Positions 22,891-24,262 of a stretch of 24,262 nt of DNA are shown in pieces (the first letter of the stretch is position 1; each line of letters starts with the position of its first letter). Origin of the DNA: Anaerolineaceae bacterium (lineage in GTDB: Bacteria > Chloroflexota > Anaerolineae > Anaerolineales > Anaerolineaceae); the NCBI GenBank assembly GCA_003446605.1, contig DMDF01000029.1:1-24262 (forward strand), written 5' to 3'. A model generated the notes under the pieces. That model saw nothing but the letters and a program-made list of their open reading frames with translations, was not told the DNA's origin and made no database searches. The translations under genes were made by a program, and so were the position numbers.

Positions 22891-23583
22891 TCACGGAATC
22901 GCTTTTTGCCGGATGCGTTTTTGTACCGCCTCGCCGCGCAATTCACGCAGGGCGTCCACTGCGATCCAACGCGCGGATTTAGAATCCATCTTCTGTAAGT
23001 CCTCTGCCAAAGTTATGGCTGCTTGGTTGAGAGCCGGGTTGCGTTTGCCGATGTTGCGCAGTGCCCAATTCACCGCTTTCTTGACGAAATTACGTTCATC
23101 ATCGGCTGCCTGTTTGATGAGCGGGAAGTAACCTACGAAAATATCATCCCTGGCTTGTTTATCGTGCCACGCCAGGCAAGCCATCAAACTGAAAGGAGTG
23201 CGACGTACAAATTCCTCCTCGCGTGCTACCCAGGCAGGGATGCGAGCGATGGCAGCGGGGACATTTTGAAACAAATTCATGCAAACCTGATCGCAGACAT
23301 CCCACGCGCAGAAGTCCGCCACCCATTCTTCCAATTGTTCTTCGCTCACCTGGGGGGGATCGTCTACCATGGAAGCCAGGATCTGCGCTTCGGGTATGCC
23401 CGAACGCCACAGACTGAGCGCCATGGCGTGGTCTTTGCCATGTTCTTTCGCCAACCGGCGCAGCTCGGGGATGGCGATTCCCAGTCGGTTCTCCCCCGCC
23501 ATCCCGAAATGCCGCATGCCTTCCAGATTTTCTGGTTTGGATAAGGCTTGCAGTACAGGTAAAAGATCAGATTCTTTGCTCAT
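22891..23583 (-). CDS. AlkD-like DNA alkylation repair glycosylase
   Basis: A 230-aa all-helical HEAT-repeat protein of the DNA_alkylation family (AlkC/AlkD). WDVCD (residues 94-98) matches the active-site W-D-x-x-D region of AlkD, followed by RTPFSLMACLAWHDK, NFVKKAVNWALRNIGKRN and a last helix ending LRELRGEAVQKRI. AlkD excises N3- and N7-alkylpurines by trapping flipped bases without a base pocket. It overlaps the UDG-like gene by four bases (ATGA), so they are cotranscribed and translationally coupled. This suggests a shared base-excision-repair role. Confidence 0.9.
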   Translation of the reverse strand: MSKESDLLPVLQALSKPENLEGMRHFGMAGENRLGIAIPELRRLAKEHGKDHAMALSLWRSGIPEAQILASMVDDPPQVSEEQLEEWVADFCAWDVCDQVCMNLFQNVPAAIARIPAWVAREEEFVRRTPFSLMACLAWHDKQARDDIFVGYFPLIKQAADDERNFVKKAVNWALRNIGKRNPALNQAAITLAEDLQKMDSKSARWIAVDALRELRGEAVQKRIRQKAIP

Positions 23584-24113
23584 TGTTTTCCCTGTTTGAC
23601 CCAGTCAAAAGCACGTTGGAGATCATCTGCCACCATGCGTTGCTTGGCTTTTTCGATGAGAAAGTTCTTGCCGGTCTGCAGATAGGATGGGAAAACGCGT
23701 ATACCTTCAAAGAAGAATTCTTGATCACGCATCTTGTAGGTGGAGCCAGCAGGAATGCAGGCTTTGCCTGTTCTGCGGCGAGCGATCAGGTTGAGGGCTT
23801 TGATGGCGACGTCGCCCATTAGGAGAATGACTTTCAGGTTAGGAAACTGCGCGATCTCCGCTTCGAGCGCGGGAACATGCTTCTCGATCAGTTCGCGCGG
23901 CATGCTCACCCCCGGGCGGGGTTCCTTCACCGCCACGGTCAGATATACACCTAAATTGGTGATCTCCGCTATGCTGTGAACGGGGGAGCCGGCTTGCTGG
24001 AAAGCGCTGATGGTGTTCAGCACATACAGGGAATCTTGAGAAGAATAGAAGTATTCTGCTTCATTTTCCGGCATGGCTTCGGCGATTAACATAATAAAAG
24101 GAGGATAATTCAT
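23580..24113 (-). CDS. Uracil-DNA glycosylase superfamily-like protein without Fe-S cysteines
   Basis: A 177-aa protein with the layout of the UDG superfamily (family 4/5-like). AEAMPENEAEYFYSS near residue 11 replaces the GEAPGxxED motif; VYLTVAVKEPRPG near 56 aligns with VYITNVVKCRPPG; VILLMGDVAIKAL resembles the central strand motif; FPSYLQTGKNFL stands where the HPS/HPA loop is expected. The cysteines that hold the 4Fe-4S cluster in families 4 and 5 are absent, and the catalytic histidine motif is altered. It is first in a unit with the AlkD-like gene. It may be a divergent glycosylase or a DNA-binding relative; activity is uncertain. Confidence 0.65.
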   Translation of the reverse strand: MNYPPFIMLIAEAMPENEAEYFYSSQDSLYVLNTISAFQQAGSPVHSIAEITNLGVYLTVAVKEPRPGVSMPRELIEKHVPALEAEIAQFPNLKVILLMGDVAIKALNLIARRRTGKACIPAGSTYKMRDQEFFFEGIRVFPSYLQTGKNFLIEKAKQRMVADDLQRAFDWVKQGKQ

Positions 24114-24131
24114 TTGTTTATCCTACTTGTT

Positions 24132-24159
24132 ATTATAGGTTTAATATTTTACATGTAAA
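24132..24159 (-). promoter_or_regulatory. Promoter of the UDG-like/alkD repair operon
   Basis: TTTACA (24154-24159), 16-bp spacer and perfect TATAAT (24132-24137) on the minus strand, 18 bases before the start codon; AGGAT serves as ribosome site. Confidence 0.7.
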
Positions 24160-24163
24160 ATAT
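24144..24163. promoter_or_regulatory. Perfect 20-bp palindrome over the -35 box (candidate operator)
   Basis: ATATTTTACATGTAAAATAT is its own reverse complement and covers the -35 box of the repair-operon promoter, the place where a dimeric repressor would block RNA polymerase. The core TTTTACATGTAAAA is not a LexA box of the GAAC-N4-GTTC type. The surrounding sequence is very AT-rich, which raises the chance level somewhat. Confidence 0.6.
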
Positions 24164-24262
24164 ATATAAGGATTATAATAGGAAATATATTCTAATAAAT
24201 ATGTTGTACTATCGGCAAAAATTCTTATTAGGGTTTCTTCAAAAATTTGACAATCATTTACA
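24164..24262. other. AT-rich region upstream of the repair operon
   Basis: No gene, repeat or RNA recognised up to the window edge. A neighbouring gene outside the window may use part of it as promoter. Confidence 0.4.

Noticed and set aside
24146..24161. Interpretation of the palindrome as a CopY/BlaI-type box
   Set aside because: Those boxes have TACA and TGTA separated by two bases; here they abut directly, and no copper or beta-lactam gene is near.

Overview
The window reads as chromosomal DNA of an anaerobic, probably Anaerolineae-like (Chloroflexota) bacterium. That placement is an inference from three things: a riboflavin transporter of the RibXY type under an FMN riboswitch, a small glycine-tailed RRM protein, and an Etf-linked lactate/glycolate dehydrogenase. 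There is no rRNA or housekeeping marker to confirm it. No tRNA, rRNA, insertion sequence or phage gene was recognised.

Layout. (1) 1-86 is the trailer end of a CRISPR array with type I-C-like repeats; leader and cas genes lie outside. (2) 350-3776, minus strand: etfB-etfA-glcD, the same order as the Acetobacterium lctBCD cluster, which couples lactate oxidation to NAD by electron confurcation. (3) 4091-10830, minus strand: a carbohydrate operon reading gntR, ROK kinase, solute-binding lipoprotein, two permeases, two SIS-domain proteins. A good promoter lies ahead of gntR, a strong hairpin lies between binding protein and permeases, and no ATPase is encoded. (4) 11270-12055, plus: an exported FGE-sulfatase-domain protein lacking the catalytic cysteine motif. 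(5) 12302-12616, minus: an RRM RNA-binding protein. (6) 12795-16610, minus: promoter, FMN riboswitch, terminator, permease, two tandem paralogous binding lipoproteins and an ATPase. The riboswitch makes riboflavin the likely substrate, although sequence similarity alone would suggest a thiamine-precursor (NMT1/THI5) system. (7) 16712-18058, plus: a calcineurin-like phosphoesterase. (8) 18086-19828, minus: a HAD nucleotidase-like enzyme and a GT-B-like protein, apparently from a leaderless promoter. (9) 20224-22881, plus: GNAT acetyltransferase, SMP-30/gluconolactonase-like protein, an unknown membrane protein and a LysE-family exporter. (10) 22891-24113, minus: a two-gene base-excision-repair operon (UDG-superfamily protein and AlkD-like glycosylase) whose promoter carries a perfect 20-bp palindrome.

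The most informative signals are the riboswitch that reassigns the ABC transporter, the repair operon with its operator-like palindrome, the Etf-dehydrogenase cluster, and the paired SIS proteins in an operon without an ATPase. I see no clearly unprecedented multi-gene system. Several genes have lost signature residues of their families and are worth testing.
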